From NCBI GenBank assembly GCA_037975125.1, contig CM075862.1, positions 43,290,924-43,354,923 on the forward strand: a stretch of DNA of 64,000 nt, given 5' to 3'. The position numbers and the translations under genes were made by a program. The DNA comes from Latrodectus hesperus. Lineage: Eukaryota; Arthropoda; Arachnida; Araneae; Theridiidae. The notes under the pieces were generated by a model. It saw only the letters and a list, made by a program, of their open reading frames with translations. It searched no databases and was not told the DNA's origin. This document shows positions 62,361 through 64,000 of the stretch, piece by piece. How positions within the stretch are numbered: position 1 is the stretch's first letter; each line of letters begins with the position of its first letter.

Positions 62361-62792
62361 ATGCTTATACCCCCGGGCATCCCTTTTTTTTTATCACATA
62401 TTAATGTCCAAGATAAAGCAGACACGGGACCATCTGCTAATTATACATTTGCCGACTTCGAAACTGCTGTGAAGTGGATGGAGCATCAGCCCGGAGGGAA
62501 GCGGGGAAAAAATTTACCCTATTCAAGATGTTCAGCAAGCAATGACTTTGATTTACAGTACTCTACATACATACAGTATTAATGTACAGCATCTCAACAC
62601 GTAAAAGCATTGAATTTTATTAAATGATTAAAAGTTTTTTTCTATAAAAATATGTAGTTTTTCTTCCATCTTTCAACACACAAGTTAATTAAAATGGACC
62701 AATTTTTTCAAAAGAATCAAATTATTTAAGTTTTACATTATCCGAATGGGGGGTCCGGTCTTAACTGATTCGGAAAATTAGAGTTTTACTGT
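62361..62792 (+). mobile_element. Tail of a pogo/jerky-type element
   Basis: The + frame reads DKADTGPSANYTFADFETAV KWMEHQP (split), like the acidic C-terminus of jerky/Tigger-type transposases, where a recruiting helix 'LE-GI-W-E-Q' is common. About 150 bp later, TTCGGAAAATTAGAGTTTTACTG ends at 62792 and is followed by TA. Its reverse complement, CAGTAAAACTC..., is the usual start of Tigger/jerky TIRs. The left end and the catalytic core were not found. Confidence 0.45.
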
Positions 62793-62920
62793 AGTTATTG
62801 ATATAAGACTTCAGAAAAATGTTCCAGAAACTTTGTAAAATTTTGCAGCAAAAGTTTGAAATAATAAAGATGTTGAGGGAAAGAGAGGTGTAAATAACGT
62901 AAAAAAATATTACAATAATA

Positions 62921-63056
<136 letters not shown>

Positions 63057-63446
63057 TTTATTTATAATCTCTCCTTAGAATAGCTTGTGTTGTTATTTTT
63101 ATTCGTTACAGAAAAAAAAGTTCATTTTTTTTTCTTTCTTTTTACTATAATTATTTACATTTTTACAAAATTTGGAAAAAATATTTATTTTAGACCAATT
63201 TTTTTAATTTAACGACATTTAATGCTTAGTATAGTTCAAAATGTTGTTTACGCCACAAAATATGATCTCCCAAATGAAGCAATTAAAGTATTAATCTAAT
63301 GAGGTGTAAAGCTCTTGAAATTTTCTTTTAGCTTCCAAGTCATTAAATATTGAAGTCTGGACTCTTTTCGTGCGAATTTCAATGCATTCGGGACTGAAGT
63401 GTATTAAGAAAAGCATAAATGCTTCCACAATATGGTAAACTTTACT

Positions 63447-63480
63447 CGGCTTCTGAAAAAGATAACTTTTTCAGAAGCCG
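63447..63480. repeat. Perfect hairpin, 15-bp arms, 4-nt loop
   Basis: CGGCTTCTGAAAAAG (63447-63461), ATAA, then its exact reverse complement (63466-63480). There is no T-run after it of the bacterial terminator kind, and none is expected here. Confidence 0.85.
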
Positions 63481-63579
63481 AAAACATTTTAAATAGTGAC
63501 ATTTTTTTTAAACTTATATTGCAAGAATGTAGTAAGAAGAGGAGAGCTTTATTTGCTTTGTTTCGCAAAGTTCATTTTT

Positions 63580-63730
63580 CCCTACGAGGGTTAATCATTT
63601 AAATATCCCTTTTGATCCCCTACAAATATCCAAATGTGAGATGGGACTCTAACTCGCCATCTTTTGAAATGAAGTGTTAACTTTTCGATTGTAAGCTTTG
63701 CAAAGAATAAGGGACCAGATACCATACAGC
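63580..63730 (-). repeat. Possible decayed tRNA-head SINE
   Basis: GGGACTCTAACTCGCCATCT followed by 'tgaagtgttaacttttcga' looks like a mutated reverse-complement tRNA head (B box then A box). No body copy was matched. The last 270 bases of the window show nothing. Confidence 0.3.
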
Positions 63731-64000
63731 TTAAATGACAATTTTGGAGGGAAGTGAAAAGAAACACAAGCATCAGTTCTTGAAATTAGTAGGATTTCTG
63801 TGAAGAATAATGCATCATTTATATTAATTTCTTTATCATTGCGATATAAATAGTTTTAGAGTAACTTGAAAAATTTGAACTCAATTTTATTAACGATTTA
63901 AACTATTTACAAACACTGTAATTAAAATTTTGAAATGAAATAGTTTGTGCCTTTAAATTGTCAGAGATCAGCACATCGGGTTATTTATCCCATTCATCTT

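Overview
This window is non-coding-rich, AT-rich animal DNA. Exons are short and separated by kilobase introns with consensus splice sites. There are many (TA)n microsatellites, tRNA-derived SINEs and worn Tc1/mariner, P-like, BEL/Pao and non-LTR copies. The repeat mix and an extracellular Cu/Zn superoxide dismutase (SOD) gene point to an arthropod. A chelicerate, probably a spider, is my best guess, but that rests on the general look of the repeats and not on a search. There is no sign of bacterial, plasmid or CRISPR content.

The one host gene I can assemble is on the + strand from 13,591 to about 51,840. It has seven recognisable coding exons: 13591-13788, 17608-17887, 19407-19657, 23193-23302, 25572-25810, 49231-49348 and 51493-51654. 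Every junction is AG/GT and every codon phase joins correctly. The product is at least 450 residues: an N-terminal coiled-coil, a histidine-rich region of 94 residues (34 His), a second His/Gln-rich segment, then a complete SOD3-type Cu/Zn SOD domain. All metal ligands and the SOD3-like cysteines are present. A second small His-rich insertion lies inside the SOD domain just before the copper-binding strand. The exon with the signal peptide was not found. This modular, metal-binding extracellular SOD is the most interesting object in the window.

Upstream (1-13,590) there are SINE copies, a non-LTR retrotransposon tail, a 255-bp MITE, an internally deleted P-type (THAP) transposon with clear TIRs and target duplication, and a BEL/Pao gag fragment. 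The SOD introns hold a mariner relic with duplicated ends, the second 255-bp MITE, a 43-bp minisatellite and several SINEs. They also hold a nearly intact Tc1-like element with one internal stop codon (35,087-36,306), older Tc1 and mariner remnants, and long TA repeats. The fifth intron alone is 23.4 kb.

Downstream of the gene (51.8-64 kb) I see only repeats: two more full SINEs, an (ATCT)n/(TA)n tract, possible hAT-like remnants and the tail of a pogo/jerky-type element. Scattered through the window are several perfect or near-perfect short inverted duplications that none of the recognised elements explain.
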